Source: Enterococcus durans NBRC 100479 = LMG 10746 (GTDB lineage: Bacteria > Bacillota > Bacilli > Lactobacillales > Enterococcaceae). Taken from it: a stretch of 57,196 nt of DNA. Within the stretch, counting starts at the first letter, position 1, and each line of letters starts with the position of its first letter. The notes below the pieces were generated by a model. The model searched no databases. It had not been told where the DNA came from and was given only the letters and a program-made list of their open reading frames with translations. The position numbers were made by a program, and so were the translations under genes. This document shows positions 1 to 8,873 of the stretch, piece after piece. The stretch is from positions 1-57,196 of the forward strand of contig NZ_BCQB01000016.1 in assembly GCF_001544215.1 (NCBI RefSeq), read 5' to 3'.

Positions 1-97
1 CCCGTTTTTCTATCCAATTTCTCAAATCTAAACGACTTTTATCTAGACCTCTTTGATGTAGTTCTAGAAAATAATAGAACCTGGTTGTTTCACTTGA

Positions 98-1102
98 TCA
101 ATACAAAAGTGAAAGTAAATCTTCTGGTTCGATTGCGCCAAAATATTTTTTGATATCAATCTGTTCTACTACTTTTTTCAATGTTTCTTTTTCATAGCGT
201 TGGCCTACTAGCATTTGCTCGACATCCTTGATATCCCCTAATCCAAAGAAATCACCAAAAATCTTAACATCATGGATCAAACCATTGGAGACATTCAAAT
301 GGACTTCGATAGAGCCAATTGGAAAACGATGTTGCCGAGAGAAATTGAAATCGGGTGATTTTCCATAATTCCAATCCCAATTACGATAATACTGGTCAGA
401 GATTTCATTGATTTTTGTCCAGTCTTCTTCTGTCAGTTGATAAGTTTTCACTTGATCCACTGATGGAACACCAAAGATCTTCAATAAAATTTCTTCACGG
501 AATTCTTCTGTAGTCATCTCTTGTTTTTCTTTTGGAAGAAATGGTTTGATGTTCGTCACACGGGAACGAATAGATTTTATCCCTTTTGATTCGATCTTAT
601 CTTTCTTGACTTTCAACGCATTGACTACTTCGTTGATATCAGAATCAAACATGATCGTTCCATGGGCGAACATTCGTCCATTCGTTGCATACATTGCATT
701 ACCAGAGAATTTCATACCATCGATCACCAAGTCATTCCGTCCCTTTAATTCAGCTCCTGCTACACCTAGTTCATGCAAAGCTTGAATAATCGGTTTGGTT
801 ACTTTGGCAAAATCACGAAAAGAATCGCCATCATCCGGCATGATAAAACTAAAATTCAAATTACCAAAGTCATGATACACCGCACCGCCACCACTAAGTC
901 GACGAACGACATGTATCCCATGTTCATCTACGTACTCTCGGTTGATTTCTTCGATCGTATTTTGATTTCTTCCAATGATGATCGAGGGTTCATTAATATA
1001 AAAAAGTAAAATTGGTTCATCTATAGGCATTTCTTGTAATAAAAACTGTTCAATCGCTAAATTGATCCGTGGGTCGTGGTTCTCATTAGGTACAAAAATC
1101 AT
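98..1102 (-). CDS. lplA: Lipoate-protein ligase A
   Basis: Activates free lipoate with ATP and attaches it to the lysine of lipoyl domains of 2-oxoacid dehydrogenases and GcvH in the cytoplasm. The N-terminal catalytic domain shows the lipoate-binding signature RRLSGGGAVYHD and the motif GRNDLVIDGMKFSGNA; the last ~90 residues form the usual accessory domain. About 334 aa, normal for the family. The start is taken at the second ATG (1102) because AGGAGG lies 9 nt before it and only 3 nt before the ATG at 1108. The gene follows the MBL gene by 13 nt, as yhfI and lplJ are neighbours in Bacillus subtilis, so co-transcription is likely. Nothing is broken. Confidence 0.93.
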   Translation of the reverse strand: MIFVPNENHDPRINLAIEQFLLQEMPIDEPILLFYINEPSIIIGRNQNTIEEINREYVDEHGIHVVRRLSGGGAVYHDFGNLNFSFIMPDDGDSFRDFAKVTKPIIQALHELGVAGAELKGRNDLVIDGMKFSGNAMYATNGRMFAHGTIMFDSDINEVVNALKVKKDKIESKGIKSIRSRVTNIKPFLPKEKQEMTTEEFREEILLKIFGVPSVDQVKTYQLTEEDWTKINEISDQYYRNWDWNYGKSPDFNFSRQHRFPIGSIEVHLNVSNGLIHDVKIFGDFFGLGDIKDVEQMLVGQRYEKETLKKVVEQIDIKKYFGAIEPEDLLSLLY

Positions 1103-1115
1103 TTTCATTTTCCTC

Positions 1116-1856
1116 CTAGATGTTAAATACTTTATCTACTGCGGCAAGTTCCACTTCGATCTTAGCTCCAGCGGCCTCTTGTGCCTCATTTTTCAACTGT
1201 GCCAAATCACCAAATTGTGGCAAATGAGTCAAAACTAGTTTTTTGACCTCAGCTGCTCTAGACAATTCGCCTGCCTCTTTTGAAGTAAAGTGTGCTTTAT
1301 GACGTTCATTTCCTGCAAATAGATACGTGTCCGCTAAAAAAAGATCCGCGTCTTTCGCAAATTCAGCAAAGCTTTCTAAATAACCAGAATCTCCTGTAAA
1401 CACAAATATCTTGCCGGTTTTTTCCTCTACGATTCGCATCGCGTAGCATACGACTGGATGGATCGTTTCCATAAAAGTAATCGTAAATGGTCCTACTTTT
1501 AATTCTTCTGCTTCAAAATAAGGTCGTCCTTCAGTCACATTTGGTAATGTCAATTCCTCGAAATGAGTCGTATCTTTTGTATGACCATAGATTGGCAAAA
1601 TTGCCTCAGGATCTTTTTCTGGATGCAATTGCCAATAATATTGCAGCACACCTAAATCTGCAATGTGATCATGATGATAATGACTCAAAATCACTGCATC
1701 TAATGCTAACGGATCAAGCTGTTCTTCCAACTTGACCAGTGTTGCACTTCCTGCATCGATCAAAAGATTGAAGCCGTCTGATTGCAGCAGATAACTTGTT
1801 GTTCCCTGATTCTTATATGGATAGGCGCCTAAACACCCTAAAACTGTTAATTTCAT
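1116..1856 (-). CDS. MBL-fold metal-dependent hydrolase (YhfI-like)
   Basis: Metallo-beta-lactamase fold hydrolase of 246 aa, cytoplasmic, resembling RNase Z-like proteins and B. subtilis YhfI. The zinc-binding motif HYHHDH is present, followed by FTGDSG and a C-terminal LTHLPQ histidine motif, so the two-metal centre looks intact. The substrate is unknown. GAGGGGG precedes the ATG by about 8 nt. It sits directly upstream of lplA, the same pairing seen in Bacillus, which suggests a link to lipoate metabolism, but this is only inference from context. Confidence 0.85.
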   Translation of the reverse strand: MKLTVLGCLGAYPYKNQGTTSYLLQSDGFNLLIDAGSATLVKLEEQLDPLALDAVILSHYHHDHIADLGVLQYYWQLHPEKDPEAILPIYGHTKDTTHFEELTLPNVTEGRPYFEAEELKVGPFTITFMETIHPVVCYAMRIVEEKTGKIFVFTGDSGYLESFAEFAKDADLFLADTYLFAGNERHKAHFTSKEAGELSRAAEVKKLVLTHLPQFGDLAQLKNEAQEAAGAKIEVELAAVDKVFNI

Positions 1857-1906
1857 GAGTGATTCCCCCTCAACTTTTTATCCTAACATAACCAAAACTT
1901 TTTGGG

Positions 1907-2719
1907 CTATATTCTAGCTTCTAGTGAAAAATAGTCGGTTGGATCTTTCTTCTCGATTCTCGCTTGTTCATAAAATCCAGCAATCGTTACATTGACGTAA
2001 GCAATTACCCATAGTAATCCAATGAATAAGGCTAAAGCACCCAAGATATACCAGCCAATAAATGAAAGCTGCAATAAAATATACTTGACCAAGCGATCTT
2101 TTAATAGATACCAGGCATATTTAAGACATTGGATGATCGAAAGCTCTGGATAATCGAATTTTGTCCAAGCAGCAAATTGAAATAGACCACCAATGATACT
2201 CATGACAACTAAAGAAACAAAGACCATGATCACAGTCAACAAAACAAAACTGACATCAAATAAGTCGCCTGACACAATACTTGGAGCAACAGAATTTGCA
2301 TTGAAAAGTAACTTTGTATATGAACTGACTCCACCAACCAATAGACCAGGTAATAAAACCAACGCATTGATCAGCCAGTTAATGGCTACATTGATCAGAT
2401 TGATGACTAAAATCGGTCCAAAATATTCTTTTTGGAAGACAACGAATAACAGATTAGACTTTGCTCTACCTCCACGTACAACGACTAAAGCAATATAGTA
2501 CAAAGCGTATGAGAAAGCAAACAGAAGGAGATTTTCAAGTAAAAAACGAAGTATTTGATGCTGCGAATCATTTATTGAGAAAGCTCCTTCAAAAAATGCT
2601 TGGATTAATCCTACGAGAAACATGGAAAGAAAAATCAGCCACGCATTCATCCCCCATTGATGTTCAAGTGAGATGCGCGCTTTTTTGCGATATTCTGAAA
2701 TAGTTAAGCTATCTTTCAT
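1907..2719 (-). CDS. DUF975 family integral membrane protein
   Basis: Multi-spanning membrane protein of 270 aa with a short cytoplasmic N-terminus containing the SEYRKKAR motif typical of DUF975 proteins, then about six hydrophobic segments (roughly residues 28-48, 60-85, 105-135, 150-185, 205-240). DUF975 proteins are common in Firmicutes and have no settled function. Its ATG overlaps the stop of the upstream M42 peptidase gene by one base (TAATG), so the two are translationally coupled. No catalytic motif is visible. Confidence 0.8.
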   Translation of the reverse strand: MKDSLTISEYRKKARISLEHQWGMNAWLIFLSMFLVGLIQAFFEGAFSINDSQHQILRFLLENLLLFAFSYALYYIALVVVRGGRAKSNLLFVVFQKEYFGPILVINLINVAINWLINALVLLPGLLVGGVSSYTKLLFNANSVAPSIVSGDLFDVSFVLLTVIMVFVSLVVMSIIGGLFQFAAWTKFDYPELSIIQCLKYAWYLLKDRLVKYILLQLSFIGWYILGALALFIGLLWVIAYVNVTIAGFYEQARIEKKDPTDYFSLEARI

Positions 2720-3801
2720 TATTCATAACTCCGAATTTTTTCAACAGTTTCGCTATCCAATCGTTTGACCACTTCTGTGACTAGCTTCACTGTATTTAGA
2801 TAATCATCTTCATGGATAACCGATGTATGTGAGTGTAAGTATCGAACAGGGACAGTGATTGCAACAGATGGTACCCCATCTCTCGTTAAATGCATTTGCC
2901 CAGCATCCGTTCCTCCACCTGTGATCACAGTATATTGGAAAGGTATGTCCATTTCTTCAGCTACACCAATTACAAAGTTCAGTAATTTTTTATGTGGGAT
3001 CATTGAAGCATCAAAGATCAGAATCTGTGGTCCTTTTCCTAAGATAGAATCTGCTTCTTTCGGTGTCATTCCTGGAGTATCACCAGCTGTCCCTGTGTCT
3101 AAAGCAAAGGCAATATCAGGATTTACTAAATGCGTGCTTGTACGAGCGCCACGCAATCCAACTTCTTCTTGTACGTCACTACCGGCAAACAACACATTCG
3201 GATGATTTTCTTTTGCCAAATTTTCAAGAACGCGTAACGAAACAGCCGTTCCGATCCGATTGTCCCAAGCTTTGGCTAACAGAAATTTCCCACCATTCAA
3301 ACGTTTATATTCAATGTAAGGAGTAACCATGTCTCCCGGGCGGATTCCCCATTCTTTTGCCTCTGCTGCGCTAGTTGCACCAATATCAATGAACATGTCT
3401 TTGATATCATAAGGCTTGTTCCGAACTTCTGGAGTCAAGACATGAGGTGGTTTTGAACCAATCACGCCATGGATGACTTTTCCTTCTTGCGTTTTGATTT
3501 CTACTTGTTGAGCCAGCATGACTTGCCCCCACCAGCCCCCTAATGTTTGAAATTCTAAAAATCCTTTATACGTGATTTTTGTGACCATGAATCCGACTTC
3601 ATCCATGTGACCAGAGATGAATACCTTGGGACCTCCACCAGCGCCATGTTTGGCAATAATACTTCCTAATCCATCATAAAAAATATCATCTGCAAATTCT
3701 TTGGCATAGTTTTTATAAACTTTTCTGACCTCTTCTTCATTTCCAGGTACTCCTTTGGCTGAAGTTAGATCAATCAGTAATTTCTCTTCTTTTTTGTCCA
3801 A
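2719..3801 (-). CDS. M42 family aminopeptidase
   Basis: Cytoplasmic di-metal aminopeptidase of the M42 (glutamyl aminopeptidase/cellulase M) family, which removes N-terminal residues from peptides as large oligomers. Metal-ligand motifs are in order: SGHMDEVGF, AKAWDNRIG, SDVQEEVGLRG, ALDTGTAGD and LHSHTSVIH. About 360 aa, normal. The start is a TTG at 3801 (L)DKKEEKLL; GGGGG lies 9 nt before it. Upstream in-frame TTG codons at 3807 and 3822 lack a ribosome site. It may be pepA-like, but substrate preference cannot be read from sequence. Confidence 0.88.
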   Translation of the reverse strand: MDKKEEKLLIDLTSAKGVPGNEEEVRKVYKNYAKEFADDIFYDGLGSIIAKHGAGGGPKVFISGHMDEVGFMVTKITYKGFLEFQTLGGWWGQVMLAQQVEIKTQEGKVIHGVIGSKPPHVLTPEVRNKPYDIKDMFIDIGATSAAEAKEWGIRPGDMVTPYIEYKRLNGGKFLLAKAWDNRIGTAVSLRVLENLAKENHPNVLFAGSDVQEEVGLRGARTSTHLVNPDIAFALDTGTAGDTPGMTPKEADSILGKGPQILIFDASMIPHKKLLNFVIGVAEEMDIPFQYTVITGGGTDAGQMHLTRDGVPSVAITVPVRYLHSHTSVIHEDDYLNTVKLVTEVVKRLDSETVEKIRSYE

Positions 3802-3865
3802 AATCAATTTCCCCCATTTCAACTATTGATATCAAGATTATACCATTTATTATGTGGACTTTTTA

Positions 3866-3901
3866 GTTTCTCTGTTTTTCTATAAAGAAAAACAGAGAAA
3901 C
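3866..3901 (-). terminator. Rho-independent terminator after dltD
   Basis: Perfect inverted repeat: GTTTCTCTGTTTTTC, loop TATAAA, GAAAAACAGAGAAAC. On the minus strand it lies between dltD and the M42 gene and is followed by CTAAAAAGTCC, a poor T-tract. It probably ends the dlt transcript, though the long repeat next to it could also do so. Confidence 0.6.
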
Positions 3902-4012
3902 ACGACCGGAACAGAAATATTCAACTTCAAGGAATAAACAAAAATCCACGAAAAAATTTCAAATTTTGAGGATTTTTGTTTCGTTCAAAGAAGTTATTTC
4001 TGTTCCCGTCGT
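3902..4012. repeat. 111-bp imperfect inverted repeat (intergenic family A-like)
   Basis: Arms ACGACCGGAACAGAAATA and TATTTCTGTTCCCGTCGT close a long hairpin; inner arms AAACAAAAATCC and GGATTTTTGTTT also pair. Together with the adjacent terminator it fills the dltD-M42 gap (3802-4126). It shares its size, the CAGAA/TTCTGTCCC ends and the intergenic placement with elements near 14.3, 23.9, 43.2, 53.7 and 56.2 kb, so it is probably a diverged member of one family. No open frame is seen in it. Confidence 0.75.
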
Positions 4013-4126
4013 TTAGTTCTATTCCACAGTTGAGAGAAAGGATTTACTATTTTTTTCAATTCCTTTAGACCGAGACAACAAGCATTACTTTTTGTAGTTC
4101 ATTCTTATTGTTTCAGACAGCGCAAC

Positions 4127-5410
4127 TTACTGCTGTTTTACTTGTACATCCTTCAGTTGATCTGGGGATTGCTTTTGCCACGCCTTACTATAAAATGAAT
4201 CGTCTAACTGATAATGGCTTGTTGACTGGTCATTTTCTAAAAATGGCTGGATGTGCTGATCTGCTGCTAACCAGCCTTTCCAACCTAAATGGATCGTATC
4301 TTCCATAAAATAAGGTTGGTTCGCTTGGTGAGTGAAGTCAGCAATTCGATGAAACCCTTGAGTATTCAACTGAAATTTGATTTTTTTGGCAAATTTTTGG
4401 ATCATCTGTTGTGATAATCCTGTGTAATCACTCCACTTTTGGTTAACAGGAGGGATAATGAATAAAACTTCCGCATGATCTTCCGCTAACTGCTGCAAAA
4501 CTAATTGGAAATCTGAAAATTCTGGAGAAAAGCGGTAATCCCAATGCGTTTGTGAGTCTTTTAGTCGGTCAACATATTTTTTTATCCGATGTGTATAAAA
4601 ATCATTTTTTAGTTCAAAAGGATTATTCGTCGTATCCGCTCTTCCAATTTTTTCAGCTAAGTTTGCCAAAGAATCTTCTTGGTAAGAGTTTGGCAGAGCC
4701 TTTGTTTCATGATCTATCTTCGCTTGTTGATTGCTCAAACCAATATTACTAAAAAGCTCATCTTCCCTTTTCAGCAAGTTCCATTTATTTTGGAATTGAT
4801 CGATTTTGTCTTCCGCTGGTAACTCACCTGCTTTAATCGTTTTTAACACCTCTGTCAGTGCCTCATCCTCTTTTACTTTAGAAAAATGTAACAGACGTCT
4901 TGCTAAATAGCGATCAGTTGGTGTGATCTTTTTCAATGAGAACAACCAATCAAATGTTTGGAGTTCTGAGAAATACGTATTAAAATAGTCGTCTTTTACA
5001 CCCTCTTTTACGAACCATTGAGGTGAAATAATGAATACTACTTTTTTGTGTTTCAAGTCATCCCCGGCTGAACGCATCATCATATATTGACTCAAGGATT
5101 GTGTACCAGGTGCCCCTAATAAAAACGGCCGATAATTTCGTTGGTATTTTTCAGCTAATACCGATGGATGGAATGGACTAATCCTACTTAATTCACTTGA
5201 TCCAAAAAAGGGAACATATTGTTTTTCCGATAACGCCTCATTCTTAATGGCATCCCCTTTTAAAACATTCTCAGCCATTGACGTAGATGCTTTTTTTATG
5301 AGGGTAGGATCATTTAAATTCACACGATAAGAAGAAGTGAAAAAGAGTGCTATTAATCCAAAAGCCAAAAGGATCGGACCGAAAATAGCGAATAGTTTCT
5401 TCTTCATCAT
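4127..5410 (-). CDS. dltD: D-alanyl-lipoteichoic acid biosynthesis protein DltD
   Basis: Membrane-anchored esterase-like protein that finishes transfer of D-alanine onto lipoteichoic acid outside the membrane. 427 aa. One N-terminal membrane segment (about residues 7-27) precedes an extracellular SGNH-like domain: the catalytic serine is Ser71 in FFGSSELSR, and the Asp/His pair is in FMEDTIHLGW near the C-terminus. Its ATG overlaps the dltC stop by one base. Last gene of the leftward dlt operon. Intact. Confidence 0.95.
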   Translation of the reverse strand: MMKKKLFAIFGPILLAFGLIALFFTSSYRVNLNDPTLIKKASTSMAENVLKGDAIKNEALSEKQYVPFFGSSELSRISPFHPSVLAEKYQRNYRPFLLGAPGTQSLSQYMMMRSAGDDLKHKKVVFIISPQWFVKEGVKDDYFNTYFSELQTFDWLFSLKKITPTDRYLARRLLHFSKVKEDEALTEVLKTIKAGELPAEDKIDQFQNKWNLLKREDELFSNIGLSNQQAKIDHETKALPNSYQEDSLANLAEKIGRADTTNNPFELKNDFYTHRIKKYVDRLKDSQTHWDYRFSPEFSDFQLVLQQLAEDHAEVLFIIPPVNQKWSDYTGLSQQMIQKFAKKIKFQLNTQGFHRIADFTHQANQPYFMEDTIHLGWKGWLAADQHIQPFLENDQSTSHYQLDDSFYSKAWQKQSPDQLKDVQVKQQ

Positions 5411-5643
5411 TATCCCTTCAATTCTTGCACTTGCGCAATAATTTTATTTGGTGTCCCCCAATTGTCGCGGTCAAATTCTGAAACAGGTACTTGTACATCT
5501 AATTGCCCTTCTAGTTCTACTAACAGCTGGACCGAAGCCAGAGAGTCAAGTAAGCCTTCCCCAAATAAATCGATATCTCTATTTTCTTTTACTTCATCTG
5601 TTCCTGTTATTTCTTCTAAAATTGTCAAAACTTGTTCTTCCAT
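5410..5643 (-). CDS. dltC: D-alanine--poly(phosphoribitol) ligase subunit 2 (D-alanyl carrier protein)
   Basis: Acyl-carrier-type protein of 77 aa that holds D-alanine on a 4-phosphopantetheine arm. The attachment serine is Ser34 in LLDSLASVQ. DltA loads it and DltB uses it at the membrane. AAGGAG lies about 10 nt ahead of the ATG. There is a 65-nt gap to dltB upstream and a one-base overlap with dltD downstream. Confidence 0.95.
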   Translation of the reverse strand: MEEQVLTILEEITGTDEVKENRDIDLFGEGLLDSLASVQLLVELEGQLDVQVPVSEFDRDNWGTPNKIIAQVQELKG

Positions 5644-5708
5644 GATAAAATCGCTCCTTCATATTTTTCTATATTTTTTTTGATAAACACAATCATTTCA
5701 CTTTACTG

Positions 5709-6914
5709 TTATCTAAAGAAAAGCTGATCCAAGAAACCTGAAAAAATCAAAAAGCTAAAGCAGACAGCTTGGAAAGTCATAAAGACTGCGAATGCATGAG
5801 TAAATCGATTTGACGGTATCTTTTGTTTGTGTTTTTTCTTGAACCTCAACCAGGCATCTGTTACACAAATCAACCCTGCATGGTATATGCCATAGACAAT
5901 ATAGTACCACGTCAATCCATGCCAGACTCCCATCAATAAAAACAGTCCAAAGTAGCCGATATTCGATGTGACGATTCTACTTTTGAACCATTTTTTCTTC
6001 ATTAAGAAAAACATCAATCGCATGTAGACATAGTCTCTAAACCAGAATGACAATGTCATATGCCAACGATTCCAAAATTCTTTGATGTTCCAAGATAAAA
6101 ATGGCTTATTGAAGTTTATCGGTGTGTCATAACCCATTAAGTAACTTGTACCGACAGCAAACAGACTATAACCGGCAAAGTCAAAGAACAGATACATACT
6201 GTATACATAAGTATAGCCTACAAGTGCCCACGAAATGCCACCATCATGCAATGCTACTTTTGATACAATTGGTAAGAGTACTTGTCCAAAATAGTGTCCG
6301 ATAATAAATTTATATAAGAAGCCTACAAAAATATTTTGAACACCTTTTCCCAACATATCGACATATTTATCTGGTACAGGTGGCTCCAATTGATCTTTTT
6401 CAAATCTTCTGTAACGATCGATTGGTCCAGAAGAAATCGTTGGTAAAAAGAGGAGAAACTGGATATAGCGTAAAGGGTGATAGCTTTTGATTGCTCCATC
6501 TCTCATTTCCATGATCATTTGTACAGATTTGAATGTCAGATAAGAAATCCCTAAAAAAGCAAATAATGATGACTTACCATGTTCAACAAATGGTGTAACT
6601 TTTGTCAAAAACAAAGGAAAAATAGCCAGTAATACGGCTAGATAAAACCAGCCACCTTGATTCTTTCTTTGACGATAAGAAAAATATGCCCAGACAAGAA
6701 ATGTTTGCCAGATGACATAAGCAATCAACGCTACACCTTGTTGCCAATAAACACCACCAAAACTGATAAATAGAAAAACCAGCGTAATAAGTGTTTGATA
6801 AATGGATAAACGTTTACCACGAATCAGCAATGATAAAACAATCGGTATTAGTCCAATGACTAAAAATAAGAAATAATACGGTTCAGCATACGGGATCATA
6901 TGTGGAAAATTCAT
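5709..6914 (-). CDS. dltB: D-alanyl transfer protein DltB (MBOAT)
   Basis: Polytopic membrane O-acyltransferase of 401 aa that carries D-alanyl groups from DltC across or through the membrane. About 11 hydrophobic segments are evident. The MBOAT signature is present as FWNRWHMTLSFWFRDY, followed by MGVWHGLTWYY, which holds the conserved histidine. Its ATG overlaps the dltA stop (ATGA), so translation is coupled. Full length. Confidence 0.95.
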   Translation of the reverse strand: MNFPHMIPYAEPYYFLFLVIGLIPIVLSLLIRGKRLSIYQTLITLVFLFISFGGVYWQQGVALIAYVIWQTFLVWAYFSYRQRKNQGGWFYLAVLLAIFPLFLTKVTPFVEHGKSSLFAFLGISYLTFKSVQMIMEMRDGAIKSYHPLRYIQFLLFLPTISSGPIDRYRRFEKDQLEPPVPDKYVDMLGKGVQNIFVGFLYKFIIGHYFGQVLLPIVSKVALHDGGISWALVGYTYVYSMYLFFDFAGYSLFAVGTSYLMGYDTPINFNKPFLSWNIKEFWNRWHMTLSFWFRDYVYMRLMFFLMKKKWFKSRIVTSNIGYFGLFLLMGVWHGLTWYYIVYGIYHAGLICVTDAWLRFKKKHKQKIPSNRFTHAFAVFMTFQAVCFSFLIFSGFLDQLFFR

Positions 6915-8428
6915 TGCGGATTCACCTCAGCAATCAGTCTTTTTCGATCGATTTTCCCATTGACTGTTTGCGGCAACAGATCAACATAATTCATTCTTTG
7001 GGGAATCATATAATCCATCAATGTTTTTGCTAACTCCGCTTTGATTGCTTTTGTTAATTGAAAGTTTGGTTGTCCTGCTGTTTTTTCCAACACCACAAAT
7101 GCAACAAGTTGCTGTACTTTTGTTCCTTGATATTTAGGGACGACAACTGCTTGTTTGACACGTTGATCCTTTAATAGGTAATGCTCGATATCACCTAATT
7201 CGATCCGATAGCCATGGAGCTTGACCTGTTGATCAATTCGTCCTTCATAAAAGAGTAGACCTTCCTTCGTCAATCTTCCCGCATCTCCTGTGTGATAGCT
7301 TGGTTGACCGTCATAGTTGAAAAAAGCAGCTTCTGTTTTTTTCGGATTATTTAGATATCCTTTTGAAACACTAGGTCCTGAAATAATGATCTCGCCCGTT
7401 TGATCATCAGAAACGTATTCTCCTTCACTAGCAATCAGAACACGAGTGTCCGATTTGATGTATCCTATTGGCAATCGTTCATATTGATCTAGTACCTCTT
7501 GAGTGATCTGCACACCTGAGATGGCTACAGTGGCTTCTGTTGGTCCATACGTATTGTAGATATACGCATGAGGAAAGCGAGTGAGTAATTCTTGTGCCGT
7601 TTTTTTGGTTAATTCTTCTCCACAGAATAAGAAAACCGATAAATCTGGTACATGCTGCTCATCGAAAGTTGGTTCCATCAAACAAATATCCATAAACGAA
7701 GGAGTAGAGACCCACACATCGATAGCTAAATGAGCTAAAGTTGAAAATAATTGCTTGAAATCTTTAATGACTGCTTTTTCTAGCGGCTTCAAAGCCCCAC
7801 CTGAAACAAGTGCGGGATAGATCGAAAAAACTGATAAATCAAATGAAAAAGGTGCCTGTGCTAAAAAACGCATTCCTTCACTGATTTGAAAATCGTCTAA
7901 CGTCCATTGAACAAAACTATATAAATTATCTTGGCTTATTTGTACCCCTTTAGGTTCACCGGTCGTTCCAGAAGTGAAAATAATGTAGAAAGTTTCATCC
8001 CCTTTTACCATCAAGTTTGGTTCAATAGCCACATCTTCTTTAGTGATTGAATTCAGTTCAGTTTTAGAAATAACAGGGATATCTGTAGAATCGATTTTCC
8101 AATCCCCAACACTGATGATCATAGAAGGCTGAGCCACCCGAAGAATCGTTTCTATGCGTTCTTTCGGCGTGTGCTCTTCAATAGGAAGATATGCGTGTCC
8201 GGCTTTCACAGCACCGATAAATGAAACAATCATCTCGAACTCTAAATTTCCAAATACAACGATTGGATCATTGCCAACTACATTCTTCACTAAATAATTT
8301 GCTAATGCATCTGATTTTTTCTTTAGTTCACCAAAAGTATATCTTGCGTCATCAGATTGATATGCGACTCGATCGGGTTCTTCACGTCCAAACCAATCGA
8401 TGGATTCAACAACCGTTTTACTTTTCAT
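6911..8428 (-). CDS. dltA: D-alanine--poly(phosphoribitol) ligase subunit 1
   Basis: Adenylating enzyme that activates D-alanine with ATP and loads it on DltC. 505 aa, normal. Core motifs of the acyl-adenylate superfamily: IFTSGTTGEPKGV, YGPTEAT, YHTGDAGR and the C-terminal NGKIDRK with the catalytic lysine. The start chosen is the ATG at 8428, six bases after a perfect AGGAGG; an ATG 39 nt further upstream lies inside dltX and has no ribosome site. The dltX stop (TAG) is embedded in this AGGAGG, so the two genes are coupled. Confidence 0.96.
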   Translation of the reverse strand: MKSKTVVESIDWFGREEPDRVAYQSDDARYTFGELKKKSDALANYLVKNVVGNDPIVVFGNLEFEMIVSFIGAVKAGHAYLPIEEHTPKERIETILRVAQPSMIISVGDWKIDSTDIPVISKTELNSITKEDVAIEPNLMVKGDETFYIIFTSGTTGEPKGVQISQDNLYSFVQWTLDDFQISEGMRFLAQAPFSFDLSVFSIYPALVSGGALKPLEKAVIKDFKQLFSTLAHLAIDVWVSTPSFMDICLMEPTFDEQHVPDLSVFLFCGEELTKKTAQELLTRFPHAYIYNTYGPTEATVAISGVQITQEVLDQYERLPIGYIKSDTRVLIASEGEYVSDDQTGEIIISGPSVSKGYLNNPKKTEAAFFNYDGQPSYHTGDAGRLTKEGLLFYEGRIDQQVKLHGYRIELGDIEHYLLKDQRVKQAVVVPKYQGTKVQQLVAFVVLEKTAGQPNFQLTKAIKAELAKTLMDYMIPQRMNYVDLLPQTVNGKIDRKRLIAEVNPQ

Positions 8429-8438
8429 CGTCTTCCTC

Positions 8439-8588
8439 CTAAAATTCGTTATAAATAAACGATCCACCTTGAATATTTTTATAATGGTATAAGTAAATCA
8501 ATACAAAGAGTATCGCGCTATAAAAAAGTGTTCGCAGAACAAAGGTACCCCAATACCTGAACCGAGGATTACTCCGCCATTTCTTCAT
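8439..8588 (-). CDS. dltX: DltX, small membrane protein of the dlt operon
   Basis: A 49-codon gene directly upstream of dltA that is easily missed. The product begins MKKWRSNPRF, has one membrane span (about residues 16-34) and ends with FIYNEF, the conserved C-terminal motif of DltX, which takes part in passing D-alanine from DltC/DltB to teichoic acid. AGGAGGG precedes the ATG by about 8 nt and the stop overlaps the dltA ribosome site. First gene of the operon. Confidence 0.93.
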   Translation of the reverse strand: MKKWRSNPRFRYWGTFVLRTLFYSAILFVLIYLYHYKNIQGGSFIYNEF

Positions 8589-8666
8589 TTGAAATCCCTC
8601 CTGTTTCCCTCCAATTAAAACCTCAAAACAAGTTTACCCACTTTTGGAAAAAAGCAACATTTGTTC

Positions 8667-8696
8667 CGCTAACAGAAAGCGTTTTCTCGCTAACAG
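8667..8696 (-). promoter_or_regulatory. Candidate cre site flanked by 21-bp-spaced direct repeats upstream of dltX
   Basis: The palindrome AGAAAACGCTTTCT (8674-8687) is close to the CcpA cre consensus. On either side lies CTGTTAGCG (minus strand; plus-strand positions 67-75 and 88-96 of the 8600s), giving a direct repeat with a 21-bp period, two helical turns. That layout is typical of a response-regulator dimer site. Both lie roughly 80-110 bp upstream of the dltX ATG. Which regulators bind is inference. Confidence 0.5.
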
Positions 8697-8789
8697 TTTT
8701 GTCACAAGTTAGATACACGATTAAAAAATAATCAATCTAATGAAACTATCACACTTTCCTATTCATCAAACTTGCTTCAGCCACTCACA

Positions 8790-8845
8790 AAAAAAACAAG
8801 CAACCACGAATCATGGACATGATTTTCGTGGTTACTTGTTTTTTT
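8790..8845. terminator. Bidirectional terminator hairpin at the ABC permease/dlt boundary
   Basis: AAACAAGCAACCACGAA and TTCGTGGTTACTTGTTT flank a loop, with A-runs on one side and T-runs on the other. It lies 28 nt downstream of the ABC permease stop on the opposite side from that gene's transcript origin, so it fits the end of the leftward transporter transcript poorly; a leftward transcript entering from dlt is not possible either. It may stop rightward read-through. Confidence 0.45.
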
Positions 8846-8873
8846 ATTCAACTGGAATACCAGCTTCTACTTA

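Noticed and set aside
1-97. Partial gene at the left edge
   Set aside because: Only a short hairpin (GTTCTA...TAGAAC, about 61-80) is visible; no open frame with support crosses the edge.
2855-3205. 116-codon open frame on the plus strand opposite the M42 peptidase gene
   Set aside because: It mirrors a strongly conserved gene on the other strand, has no ribosome site and no recognisable protein features; many such antisense frames in the window were left out for the same reason.
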